Shown here piece after piece: positions 1-7,680 of a stretch of 64,000 nucleotides of DNA. Source of the stretch: Hymenobacter aerilatus (GTDB lineage: Bacteria; Bacteroidota; Bacteroidia; Cytophagales; Hymenobacteraceae). Position 1 is the stretch's first letter. Each line of letters opens with the position of its first letter. The notes under the pieces were generated by a model. It made no database searches, had not been told where the DNA came from, and saw only the letters and a program-made list of their open reading frames with translations. The DNA lies in contig NZ_CP095053.1 of assembly GCF_022921095.1 (NCBI RefSeq), positions 372,001-436,000 of the forward strand, read 5' to 3'. Both the position numbers and the translations under genes were made by a program.

Positions 1-433
1 TAGCGGGATACCCTGCCACAGATGGCGTCGGCCGTTTGCGGGCGAACATATGTCCGCGCCCCTCCGAGTCTGTATCGCGCAGGTAGAGGCGGTTGCCAAC
101 AATGGTGTAGTACTGATGCGCCCGATATCCATGGTACACAATCAGTTGCTTGCGCCGGCTGCGGCGACGCAGCGAGAACTGCGCTGCCCCAGTCATAGAG
201 TTGTCCTGGTAGAAGCGGGCTCGGCCGCGCCGGTCAAAATCTACGGCACTGGTATGTCCTACTACGGCAGGCGTCAGTTTTAAGGAGTCGGAAGGCAATG
301 TAGTTTCCACCCATTCCCAGCGGCCTACCAACTGGTCTTCCACACCCGCCACCGAATCCCGACTGCAGCCTGTTGTTAGGAAACCGCCCACGCACAGAAG
401 TATAAGGCTTCCCTTTGCGTATAGTTTGTTCAT
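1..433 (-). CDS. Lipoprotein, lipocalin-like (C-terminus cut by window edge)
   Basis: This reading frame starts at ATG 433 and runs off the left edge, leaving about 144 codons. The first 20 or so residues form a lipoprotein signal: a Lys near the N-terminus, a hydrophobic stretch (LILLCVGGFL) and a lipobox LTTGC, so the mature protein should be anchored by a lipidated cysteine. The mature part begins near a GRWEWVET block, which resembles the opening strand of lipocalin-like small lipoproteins common in Bacteroidota; the rest is rich in Arg and Tyr. It is divergent from aroB. The family assignment is an inference from the short motif. The exported lipoprotein nature is well supported. Confidence 0.7.
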   Translation of the reverse strand, partial: MNKLYAKGSLILLCVGGFLTTGCSRDSVAGVEDQLVGRWEWVETTLPSDSLKLTPAVVGHTSAVDFDRRGRARFYQDNSMTGAAQFSLRRRSRRKQLIVYHGYRAHQYYTIVGNRLYLRDTDSEGRGHMFARKRPTPSVAGYPA

Positions 434-574
434 AAATAGATACTTAGATAGTGTAATAGAAACCCCACGCTAACATGATTCAATAAAGCCACGAAAGGTT
501 GCAGCAAATCACGCTATTTTTACCGGAGTCCTTGCGGATTTTATGCAAAAAATTTACCAGAAAATTCAATAGCT

Positions 575-1615
575 GTGGTAGCTCCTCTTTTCATCGGCTC
601 CGAATCGTTGGCTGAACTGGCTGCTTTGCTGGCACGCCCTGCCGTAGGGCAGGTAATAGTAGTAACAGACGACAACACGCAACGCCTGTGTTACCCCTTA
701 CTACGGCCCTACCTGCCCGCCAAGCACAGCGTAGTGGTACTACCGGCAGGAGAGGAGTTTAAGACACTTAGTAGTTGCGAGTTGGTGTGGAACGAACTTA
801 CGACGGAGCGCGCCGACCGGTTTGCTGTGGTCGTGAACCTGGGTGGCGGGGTAATCACGGACCTAGGTGGCTTCAGCGCAGCCCTATATAAACGGGGCAT
901 CCGGTTTATGCAAGTGCCCACTACCTTGCTGGCACAGGTAGATGCCAGCGTGGGTGGCAAAACCGGTGTGGACTACCAAGGCTTCAAAAATCACATTGGC
1001 GTGTTCCAGGAGCCGGCGGGCGTGTTCATCGACCCACAATTTTTACAAACGTTGGACCCGCGGCAGCTCAAATCGGGATACGCAGAGATTGTGAAGCACT
1101 GGCTGATTGCCGATGCCGACGCCTTTGCCACTGGCCGCCACATAGGTCTATTTGTGGAAGACTGGACGCCAATAATTCGGGCATCAGTAAAAACTAAAGA
1201 GGCAATTGTAGCGCAAGACCCATTGGAAAGTGGCTTGCGCAAAATTCTGAATTTCGGCCACACGGTGGGTCACGCACTGGAAAGCTACCTGCTCACGCAG
1301 CCCAGCCGCGAGATTCTGCACGGCGAGGCCGTGGCCGCGGGCATGATCTGCGAAAGCTGGCTATCGGTGCAGAAAGGTCTGCTGAGCCCCGAAGAGCTGG
1401 ACAAGATTGAAACGTTCTTGTTCTCAATTTATGAGAAGGTGCCGTTCGTATCGCTGGAAACGGAAGCCATTGCCGATTTTGCCCGGCAGGATAAGAAAAA
1501 CGCCGGTACTACCATCAACTGCACGCTGCTAGAGGCCATTGGCCGCGCCGTATACGATCAGCCTATTACGGTGCAGGATGTAGCCGATTCGCTGCGTTAC
1601 TACCAAAAGATATAG
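575..1615 (+). CDS. aroB: 3-dehydroquinate synthase
   Basis: Cytoplasmic enzyme of the shikimate pathway; it converts DAHP to 3-dehydroquinate using NAD and a divalent metal. At 346 residues it has the family length. Diagnostic blocks are the NAD-binding NLGGGVITDLGGF (about residue 90), the QVPTTLLAQVDASVGGKTG segment, NFGHTVGHALES with a metal-ligand histidine, and LHGEAVAAGM with a second. The start is GTG at 575; an ATG at 543 hits a stop after nine codons, so it cannot be used. aroA follows on the same strand, so the two consecutive shikimate genes are probably cotranscribed. No recognisable ribosome-binding site precedes the start, which is normal in Bacteroidota. Confidence 0.96.
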   Translation: MVAPLFIGSESLAELAALLARPAVGQVIVVTDDNTQRLCYPLLRPYLPAKHSVVVLPAGEEFKTLSSCELVWNELTTERADRFAVVVNLGGGVITDLGGFSAALYKRGIRFMQVPTTLLAQVDASVGGKTGVDYQGFKNHIGVFQEPAGVFIDPQFLQTLDPRQLKSGYAEIVKHWLIADADAFATGRHIGLFVEDWTPIIRASVKTKEAIVAQDPLESGLRKILNFGHTVGHALESYLLTQPSREILHGEAVAAGMICESWLSVQKGLLSPEELDKIETFLFSIYEKVPFVSLETEAIADFARQDKKNAGTTINCTLLEAIGRAVYDQPITVQDVADSLRYYQKI

Positions 1616-1726
1616 CAAGTAATAGTCGCGCCGGTTTTGCTTAAGCAATGGCATTTCCAAAAACGGTCGGCGCACAGGCTTACAGCATACAGTACCCGAT
1701 CTTTCACACCTAATGTACCCTTTCTT

Positions 1727-2959
1727 TTGTCTACTACCCTTACTTGGTCTAATCAGCCTTTGAGCGGCACGGCACAGCTGCCGGCTTCTAAAAGCGAAAG
1801 CAACCGCGCCCTCATCATTCGGGCGCTGGCGGGCGGTGGCCAACTCGACAACCTATCCGATGCCAACGACACGCAGCTAATGCAGCGCCTGCTAGCCAAC
1901 CCCGCGGCTACAGAATTCGACGCGGAAGATGCCGGCACAGTGATGCGCTTTCTAACCGCCTACCTTGCCGCCACCAATAGCCACGGCCTGCTCACGGGCA
2001 CTGCTCGGATGCAAGAGCGCCCTATTAAGGTGCTGGTAGATGCTCTGCGCGAACTGGGAGCCACCATTAGCTACGAAAAGCAGGACGGCTATCCTCCGCT
2101 GCGCTTAGAAGGCTGGCAGATGCCTACTACGAGCGAAGAAGAAATGCCAGAACTGGCTGTGCGCGGCGACATTAGCAGCCAGTATATCTCGGCACTGCTA
2201 ATGATTGCGCCCACGCTCCCGCAGGGCCTGCTGGTGCGCCTGACGGGCAAGGTAGGCTCACGGCCCTACATCCGGATGACGCAGGCGCTGATGCAGCACT
2301 TCGGGGCCGACTGCCGCGACCTGGGCAGCGTGCTGCAAGTGCGCCCCCAGCCCTACCACCCCGCCGACTATACCATCGAAAGCGACTGGTCGGCGGCAAG
2401 CTACTGGTACGCCATGGTAGCGCTGGGGCCGCAGGGCTCTGAGGTGACGCTACCAGGTCTGCGGGAGTACTCCTGGCAGGGCGACCAAGCTATTGTGGGC
2501 ATTATGGCTCAGCTGGGCGTGGCTACCGAATACGTTGCCGATGGCGTGCGCCTCACGCAAATTACGCCGTCCACGGCCGCCATTCAGGACTTCACCGATT
2601 GTCCCGATCTGGCCCAAACCGTGGCTGTAGTAGCCGCCGCTCTGGACGTGCCCTTCGACATGACCGGCCTGGAAAGCCTGCGCATCAAGGAAACCGACCG
2701 CATTGCCGCGCTGCAAACCGAGATGGCCAAGTTTGGTGGTGCTCTGACCGACTTGGGTGAAGGCCGTTTCCGGGTGTCGGCTACCGATTTCCGGGTGGCT
2801 GGGCAGTCGGTGGCTACCTACCACGACCACCGTATGGCCATGGCTTTTGCGCCGCTGGCTATGCGCGGTCCCCTCACGGTAGAAGCGCCGCAGGTGGTGC
2901 GCAAGTCCTACCCTCAATTCTGGAACGAGCTGCAAAAAGCTGGGTTCGAGGTGAAGTAG
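1727..2959 (+). CDS. aroA: 3-phosphoshikimate 1-carboxyvinyltransferase (EPSP synthase)
   Basis: Transfers the enolpyruvyl group of PEP to shikimate 3-phosphate, the sixth step of the shikimate pathway. The substrate-binding LPASKSESNRA block, DAGTVMRF, the ISSQYISALL segment and the C-terminal SLRIKETDR and HDHRMAMAFA motifs are all present. The frame is open back to a TTG at 1637, but those 30 extra residues do not look like the family; the in-frame TTG at 1727 leaves 18 residues before SKSESNR and gives 410 aa, a normal length, so I chose it. No in-frame ATG exists near the N-terminus. It lies 111 bases after aroB. The repeat at 2994-3092 follows and probably ends transcription. Confidence 0.94.
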   Translation: MSTTLTWSNQPLSGTAQLPASKSESNRALIIRALAGGGQLDNLSDANDTQLMQRLLANPAATEFDAEDAGTVMRFLTAYLAATNSHGLLTGTARMQERPIKVLVDALRELGATISYEKQDGYPPLRLEGWQMPTTSEEEMPELAVRGDISSQYISALLMIAPTLPQGLLVRLTGKVGSRPYIRMTQALMQHFGADCRDLGSVLQVRPQPYHPADYTIESDWSAASYWYAMVALGPQGSEVTLPGLREYSWQGDQAIVGIMAQLGVATEYVADGVRLTQITPSTAAIQDFTDCPDLAQTVAVVAAALDVPFDMTGLESLRIKETDRIAALQTEMAKFGGALTDLGEGRFRVSATDFRVAGQSVATYHDHRMAMAFAPLAMRGPLTVEAPQVVRKSYPQFWNELQKAGFEVK

Positions 2960-2993
2960 AGACGCATACTTGCGTCTTGTCGTTGAAATGTAA

Positions 2994-3092
2994 ACCGTCC
3001 TGTTGAGCGGAGCCGAAGCATCTCGCGTGCCGATGAAAAATAGTAACTCACATCAGCACGCGAGATGCTTCGGCTCCGCTCAGCAGGACGGT
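2994..3092. repeat. Intergenic inverted repeat, GAAGCATCTC subtype
   Basis: Two arms of about 37 bases, 2994-3030 and 3056-3092, are almost perfectly complementary around a 25-base loop. The arms carry GAGCGGAGCCGAAGCATCTC. It lies between the convergent aroA and response-regulator genes and could serve as a two-way terminator. It belongs to the repeat superfamily found about 15 times in this window. Confidence 0.9.
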
Positions 3093-3125
3093 CAAATAAT
3101 AATTGCTAATCTATCCCAGGGTGGG

Positions 3126-3539
3126 CTAGTTGTATAGCACCCGCGACCAAGCCTCACTGCCGTTGCGCATCACTGTGCGGATGGCGCTTTGCACTTGCTC
3201 GGGGTCAGCGTTTTTGAGGAGGTAGCCGTGGGCGCCCTCGGCGCGCAGACTTTCAATTAGCTCTGGCTCGTCGTGCATCGAGATGATGATGACGCGCACG
3301 TGCGGATACTGGGCGCGCAGCAGACGAGTGGTCTGGAGGCCGTCGAGGTTGGGCATTTGCAGGTCCATCAGCACCACATCGGGAACCAGGCCCTGGTCGA
3401 AATGCTCCAGCAGTTCTTCTCCATCACCGGCTTCAAACAGCACCTCCATCCCCGCAAAGCCGCTTAACAATGCGTGTAGACCTTTGCGAAACAGAATATG
3501 ATCATCGACCACCGCCAGGCGAATAGGGGTGTTGCTCAT
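3126..3539 (-). CDS. Response regulator with receiver domain only (NarL/LuxR-type, output domain missing)
   Basis: A 137-residue receiver domain. The acidic pocket D12-D13, phospho-acceptor D59 (LMDLQMPN), S87 in IIISMHDE and K109 in YLLKN are all present, so it should accept phosphate. The sequence resembles NarL-family regulators, which normally continue with a LuxR helix-turn-helix of about 65 residues. Here the protein stops at WSRVLYN directly after the receiver and no HTH coding follows in any frame before the inverted repeat at 2994-3092. The start at 3539 overlaps the kinase gene by 38 bases, which implies translational coupling. The frame is open further upstream, but VDDH at residues 11-14 fits this start. 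It may act through protein contacts or be a truncated remnant. Confidence 0.9.
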   Translation of the reverse strand: MSNTPIRLAVVDDHILFRKGLHALLSGFAGMEVLFEAGDGEELLEHFDQGLVPDVVLMDLQMPNLDGLQTTRLLRAQYPHVRVIIISMHDEPELIESLRAEGAHGYLLKNADPEQVQSAIRTVMRNGSEAWSRVLYN

Positions 3540-4347
3540 AGGTGGTGACAGGAATAACAGGATCGGAAGCAAGATACTCAAGGGGTAGGGAAATCCAAAC
3601 CCTGCTGCCCATGCCCGGTGCCGATTCATGTTGCAACATACCACGTAGTACGGCCACCCGACTGCGTAGGTTAGTGAACCCCAAACCTATACGAGCGCCC
3701 ACGGCCGGCTGAGCCTCTACCAGCGCTGGGTCGAAACCCACGCCGTTGTCGATGTACTGGATGGAAAGCGAATCGGGGCCGAAGTTGACGGTGATGTCGA
3801 TGTTGGCGGCCTGGGCGTGGCGCAGGCCATTGCCGAGTAGCTCCTGCACCACGCGGTAGATAATCAGCTCCTGTTGGGCCGAAAGGCGGCGGGGCTGCCC
3901 GTGCTGGGTAATCACCACGCGGGTAGGGCCGTCGGCGGGCACAGTGCGGGCCAAGGCTTCGAGGGCGAAGGGCAGGCCAAACTTTTGCAGGGTAGCGGGC
4001 AGCAGGTTGCGCGAAATGCGCCGCACCTCGCCAATCACCTGATCCAGCAAATCGGTAGCGTCGCGCGTGAGGTCGGGGCGGGAGAGGGCGTTGAGGTGCA
4101 TCTTCACGATGGCCAGGGTGGTGCCTACCCCGTCGTGCAGCTCGCCAGCAATGCGGCGGCGCTCTTCTTCTTGGGCCAGCAGGGCCGCTTCTAAGGCCTG
4201 CTGCTGGGCGGTGTCCTCCACAGCGCGCAATTGCTCCTGTTGCCGAAACAGCCGCCGCTGGTAGCGAATGACAAAGACGATGATGCCGCCCGAGAGCAGC
4301 ATCAGCAACGGCGTAATCAGAACCAGCGGGAGTAACGATTCGGGCAT
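3502..4347 (-). CDS. Sensor histidine kinase, HisKA_3 (NarX/DegS-type)
   Basis: A membrane-anchored histidine kinase of 281 aa. One transmembrane helix spans about residues 6-27, followed by a coiled-coil rich in Gln and Glu (30-65). The dimerisation/phospho-acceptor motif ERRRIAGELHDGVG holds H71. The ATPase domain has the N-box ELLGNGLRHA and the G1 box YIDNGVGFD, then IGLGFTNLRSR. No extracellular sensor domain is present, so it probably senses through the membrane helix or a partner. The response-regulator gene overlaps its 3' end. The adjacent upstream gene encodes a 7-helix membrane protein and is a candidate sensor partner. Confidence 0.93.
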   Translation of the reverse strand: MPESLLPLVLITPLLMLLSGGIIVFVIRYQRRLFRQQEQLRAVEDTAQQQALEAALLAQEEERRRIAGELHDGVGTTLAIVKMHLNALSRPDLTRDATDLLDQVIGEVRRISRNLLPATLQKFGLPFALEALARTVPADGPTRVVITQHGQPRRLSAQQELIIYRVVQELLGNGLRHAQAANIDITVNFGPDSLSIQYIDNGVGFDPALVEAQPAVGARIGLGFTNLRSRVAVLRGMLQHESAPGMGSRVWISLPLEYLASDPVIPVTTYEQHPYSPGGGR

Positions 4348-4440
4348 AGCACCACAAGTAAGCGACTATACGCCCGGCGGGTCGTACTAGCTACGAAGAT
4401 ATATATTTTCTCGGCCCGCTAGCACGCTGGTAAAACTGAG

Positions 4441-5166
4441 CTAGTTTGCCGGAATAGGACGCGACCGACGGCGCCAGCGCAGCCATTCAGGCAGCGCCTG
4501 CCGGGGCGGCCGATCCAGCGGGAACCGAGCAAACATCAGTGCCTGGAACATAGCCGCTACTCCTGCTGAGAGGATGAACGGAATCATATTGAGGAATATA
4601 AAGTCGAAAGCTTTGTATTGCTCTAAATACGAATTGATGATAGCTACTATGAGTGGTACTGAATAAAAGACAATGACGCTGATGGAAAATAAAAAGTCGG
4701 GCCGTTTCTCGATAACGGGTACGTGTTCCTCAGTCAGAAGTAGAATATAATATAAGGCATAAGTAAGTACCATCAAATTGCCGAAAGTACGGGCGTATAT
4801 ATTCACTCCTTTCATAAACCCATGCCAGAAAACGGCATCACCGAATGCAATGCATAGGAATAAAATATAGCCTACCTGTAAGATCCGTCGAAAGGTGGGT
4901 TTCGGAATAAGACGATAGTAGACTTGTGATAAAAAGCTTATTTCTAAGATTGAAGTAAGATGAAAACAAAAAATATTATTGTGTAAGTATAGACGTCCGT
5001 AACGTCCTGTATACCAAATAGCTAATAGACCAATTGTATAATGAAAGACAGGTCGGAAGGTGTGTGGTATATGACGCAGTCGGGGCAGAGCTGTAGCGAA
5101 GGGTACTAAGGCAAAAGCTTCAGCCCCCAAAGCCATTGCGTATAACAGCGTATCCCACCAAGGCAT
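4441..5166 (-). CDS. Seven-helix membrane protein of unknown function
   Basis: I do not recognise this 241-residue protein. Hydrophobic segments at about residues 6-26, 38-54, 64-86, 94-116, 124-146, 158-181 and 190-216 suggest seven membrane helices. The C-terminal tail (WLRWRRRSRPIPAN) is strongly basic and should be cytoplasmic by the positive-inside rule. The gene is visibly richer in A and T than its neighbours, which may be a sign of different history. It starts 9 bases after the stop of the unknown gene 5176-5580 and lies 93 bases before the histidine kinase on the same strand, so an operon is likely. A role as receptor for the kinase is an inference from position. Confidence 0.8.
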   Translation of the reverse strand: MPWWDTLLYAMALGAEAFALVPFATALPRLRHIPHTFRPVFHYTIGLLAIWYTGRYGRLYLHNNIFCFHLTSILEISFLSQVYYRLIPKPTFRRILQVGYILFLCIAFGDAVFWHGFMKGVNIYARTFGNLMVLTYALYYILLLTEEHVPVIEKRPDFLFSISVIVFYSVPLIVAIINSYLEQYKAFDFIFLNMIPFILSAGVAAMFQALMFARFPLDRPPRQALPEWLRWRRRSRPIPAN

Positions 5167-5175
5167 GGTAGCGGT

Positions 5176-5580
5176 CTAATGAACTAGCGGACTATCGTCC
5201 GAGCAATGATCTGGGCAGATAGTTCCATTATCCAATACCGGGTCATCTACAGAGCCATCTTCGCACTCGCTTACGTCCAGTAGGTCGTTGCCGTGCTTAT
5301 CGACGGCTACCAGCACCATACGGTTACGGTTGGTAGTGGTAGGATCAGTATCGTCGATGCCTTGGTAGATGCGGATGCCAACGCAGCGTTTACCCCAGCG
5401 CTTCATGAGCTTTTTGATGGCTTTGCGGCCGAAGAAAGTGGCGTAGGTAGGCTCTTGTGCTACGCCGTCTTCGTCAAACTCGGGGTGTTCTTGCTGATAC
5501 TTTTTGGTCCATTTGGCAGCGGTATCCAGCGGAATAGGGCTGCCCACTGAGGGGCTGTAGGGAGAGGAAGAGTTAGACAT
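5176..5580 (-). CDS. Hypothetical acidic protein with C-terminal Cys/His cluster
   Basis: Unrecognised 134-residue protein. The frame is open to 5652, but the ATG at 5580 gives the more natural N-terminus (MSNSSSPYSPS). The middle part is basic and looks folded (TYATFFGRKAIKKLMKRWGK, then GIRIYQGIDD and MVLVAVDKHGNDLLD). The C-terminal 30 residues are acidic, with three cysteines and a histidine (SECEDG, ICPDHCSDD), which could bind a metal or form a disulfide. No signal peptide or membrane segment is seen. The gap to the 7-helix gene downstream is only 9 bases, so the two are almost certainly cotranscribed. No function can be given. Confidence 0.75.
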   Translation of the reverse strand: MSNSSSPYSPSVGSPIPLDTAAKWTKKYQQEHPEFDEDGVAQEPTYATFFGRKAIKKLMKRWGKRCVGIRIYQGIDDTDPTTTNRNRMVLVAVDKHGNDLLDVSECEDGSVDDPVLDNGTICPDHCSDDSPLVH

Positions 5581-5690
5581 GCGAAAACGACAGATCAGGT
5601 GTGCAAGAGCAGAAAGCGTTGTCAAATATACAAGGCTTCCTATGCTTACCAAGAAGCTGAACAGTGAGCAACGCGACCAAGCCAGATGAG

Positions 5691-5909
5691 TTAATCTTCG
5701 TCTGGCTCTTCGTCTTCCTCGTCCAGGTTCTCAAACACCTGATCGATAGTTGATTCGATGCCGCGCAGCTTCTGTTTGCACAGCCGAATCAGCTCGGCCG
5801 AGCGTTGCACCTGGGTGGTGAGGTCGTCTACGTCTACGCTGTCGGTTTCCAGCGTGCGCAGGATGGTTTCTAGCTCTTCGATAGCCTGGCGGTAGGTCTG
5901 GTCAGACAC
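5691..5909 (-). CDS. xseB: Exonuclease VII small subunit
   Basis: A 72-residue all-helical protein with the family signature: YRQAIEELETILRTLE at the N-terminus, then LTTQVQRSAELIRLCKQKL, and a strongly acidic tail (EDEEPDED). It binds the XseA large subunit in several copies and is needed for degradation of single-stranded DNA to oligonucleotides. The start is GTG at 5909. xseA lies directly upstream on the same strand with a 66-base gap, so both subunits come from one operon. Confidence 0.93.
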   Translation of the reverse strand: MSDQTYRQAIEELETILRTLETDSVDVDDLTTQVQRSAELIRLCKQKLRGIESTIDQVFENLDEEDEEPDED

Positions 5910-5975
5910 TTTAAGGAATTAAGAAGTAATAATCTAAGAATGAAAAGCAGGGTGCAGATGATGGTAAAGCGCGGC

Positions 5976-7511
5976 TTACTTCTCCGGTTGTTGGGTCGGG
6001 CGGGGGGCAGTGAGGCGGGCGTACCACTCGGCCGAGGGTAGGCGCAATAACACAGCGGCGCCGGCGCTCAGTTCCTCAGGCAGCAAGGGCGCCCCTGAGG
6101 GCCGCAGCAGCTCCACCGTGTGGGATGGGGTAACGGTGGCGGTTTCCTCCACGCCAGCAGCGGCTACGCGGTAAACCGTTGCCCGAGCTAAGCGCAGCTC
6201 GGCGCGGTGTAGGAGCCGCTCGGCAGCTAGCTGCACGTGGTAGCGGTGGTGCACCAGTTGCTCGCAGCGGCGGCGGTGAAGTCGCCGGAAGCGCCGAGCG
6301 AGGCGGTAGCCCAACAGCCGGAGTCGTAGCTGCTGGTGGGCCAGGGCGCGGGCCGTGGCGCGGGGTAGGCGCTGGCGCACGCGGGCCAATGTGCGGTGCT
6401 GCTGGCGCAACTCGGTGCGGGCAACGGTAGCGGCCTGCCGTGTGCGCTGTTGCAAAGCGGTATGGTGCTGACGAAGCTGCTGCTGGGCTGCGTCGCGAAT
6501 GGTAAGGGCGTGGCGCCGCAGCTGCCGTTGCTGTTCGCGCACGTGGTCCTGGGCCAGCTCCCGGATACGCCCGGCGTAGCCACTCAGCACTGCATCCAAT
6601 CGGGCCAGGCGCTCAATCAGGAAAACAGCTGTGGCCGTGGGTGTTTTCAGGCTGAGGTGGGCCGTGAGGTCTAGTACGGCTTCGTCGCGCTCGTGCCCGA
6701 TGCCGGTGAGCACAGGTAAGGGGAAGCTACCGACGGCTGCCGCCAACCCAAAATCATCGAAGGCCAGCAAATCGGTTTTGGAACCACCCCCGCGGATAAT
6801 GACCACCACATCGAACTGCTGGCGCTGCGGCCGCACAGCATCTAGCGCCGCCCGGATACTGGCGGGCGCCTCCTGGCCCTGCATGGAAGCGGCAAACAGC
6901 GTCACTTCAAAGGCATACGGTGCCTCGCGCAGTTGCTGCATAAAGTCCTGCAAGCCCGCAGCCGTGGGCGACGAAATAACGGCCAGCCGCTGCGGGGCCA
7001 GGGGTAGGGGTAGGCGCTGCTGGCGCTCCAGCAAATCCTGCTCGGCTAGCTTGCGGATGGTTTCGCGGCGCTGGCGGGCCAAGTCGCCCACGGTGTAGCT
7101 GGGGTCGAGGGCTACCACGTCCAGCGAAAGGCCATACTGCTCATGAAACTTCACCTGCACGCGCAGCATCACCTTCAGGCCAATCTGCAACTCCTGACCG
7201 GTTTGCTCCGCAAAAACCGGGGCCAGCTGCTGGTAGCGCTGACTCCAGATGGTGGCGCGGGCCTGTGCTTTTAGCTCGGCGCCGCGGCCGGTGGTGTGCT
7301 GGTCGGTGAGCACAAGGTAACAATGGGCACCGTCGTAGCGGGGGAGGGTAAGGTCGGCAATTTCGGCCACCACCCAGTAGGATTCCGCAAACCGCTCGCT
7401 CAGGGTCTGGCGCACGCGCGTGAGCAGCTCGCCCAAGGGCAGCGCTACCAGCGGCCGGCCGGGAGAAGCGGGCAAACCAGAGTCGGGACGACGATTATAG
7501 AGCGGTGGCAT
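5976..7511 (-). CDS. xseA: Exonuclease VII large subunit
   Basis: Catalytic subunit of exonuclease VII, acting on single-stranded DNA in the cytoplasm. The N-terminal OB-fold covers about residues 15-120 (LGELLTRVRQTL...WVVAEI). The catalytic core has the RGGGSKTDLLAFDD block, GIGHERDEAVLDLTAH and KTPTATA. A long Arg/Gln/His-rich coiled coil follows (about 280-450), where XseB binds, and then a short beta tail. At 511 residues it is longer than the usual 400-460, because of the extended coiled coil. I used ATG 7511; the open frame extends to 7604, but the added residues do not resemble the family. Confidence 0.95.
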   Translation of the reverse strand: MPPLYNRRPDSGLPASPGRPLVALPLGELLTRVRQTLSERFAESYWVVAEIADLTLPRYDGAHCYLVLTDQHTTGRGAELKAQARATIWSQRYQQLAPVFAEQTGQELQIGLKVMLRVQVKFHEQYGLSLDVVALDPSYTVGDLARQRRETIRKLAEQDLLERQQRLPLPLAPQRLAVISSPTAAGLQDFMQQLREAPYAFEVTLFAASMQGQEAPASIRAALDAVRPQRQQFDVVVIIRGGGSKTDLLAFDDFGLAAAVGSFPLPVLTGIGHERDEAVLDLTAHLSLKTPTATAVFLIERLARLDAVLSGYAGRIRELAQDHVREQQRQLRRHALTIRDAAQQQLRQHHTALQQRTRQAATVARTELRQQHRTLARVRQRLPRATARALAHQQLRLRLLGYRLARRFRRLHRRRCEQLVHHRYHVQLAAERLLHRAELRLARATVYRVAAAGVEETATVTPSHTVELLRPSGAPLLPEELSAGAAVLLRLPSAEWYARLTAPRPTQQPEK

Positions 7512-7680
7512 TCGTGCAAGATACGCAATTTGGGCGGCGCTAGACGCAATGCAACGCTTCCCGCGGGGTAGTGTCTTATGCAGAATAACTTGTATTTTGG
7601 GCAATGCTCCACCTTGTTTTTAATGAAACGAGGTGAAGACTACGTTGCTTTTCAACACCACAAAACCTGTTCTCTTGCAC

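Noticed and set aside
1637-1726. N-terminal extension of aroA
   Set aside because: The extra 30 residues lack family resemblance; a TTG at 1727 gives the normal distance to the substrate-binding motif. An ATG at 1713 is out of frame and soon stops.
3671-4357. A second long minus-strand frame in the kinase region
   Set aside because: It is in another frame of the histidine kinase gene, with an Arg/Ala/Pro/His-rich translation; the kinase frame has all expected motifs.
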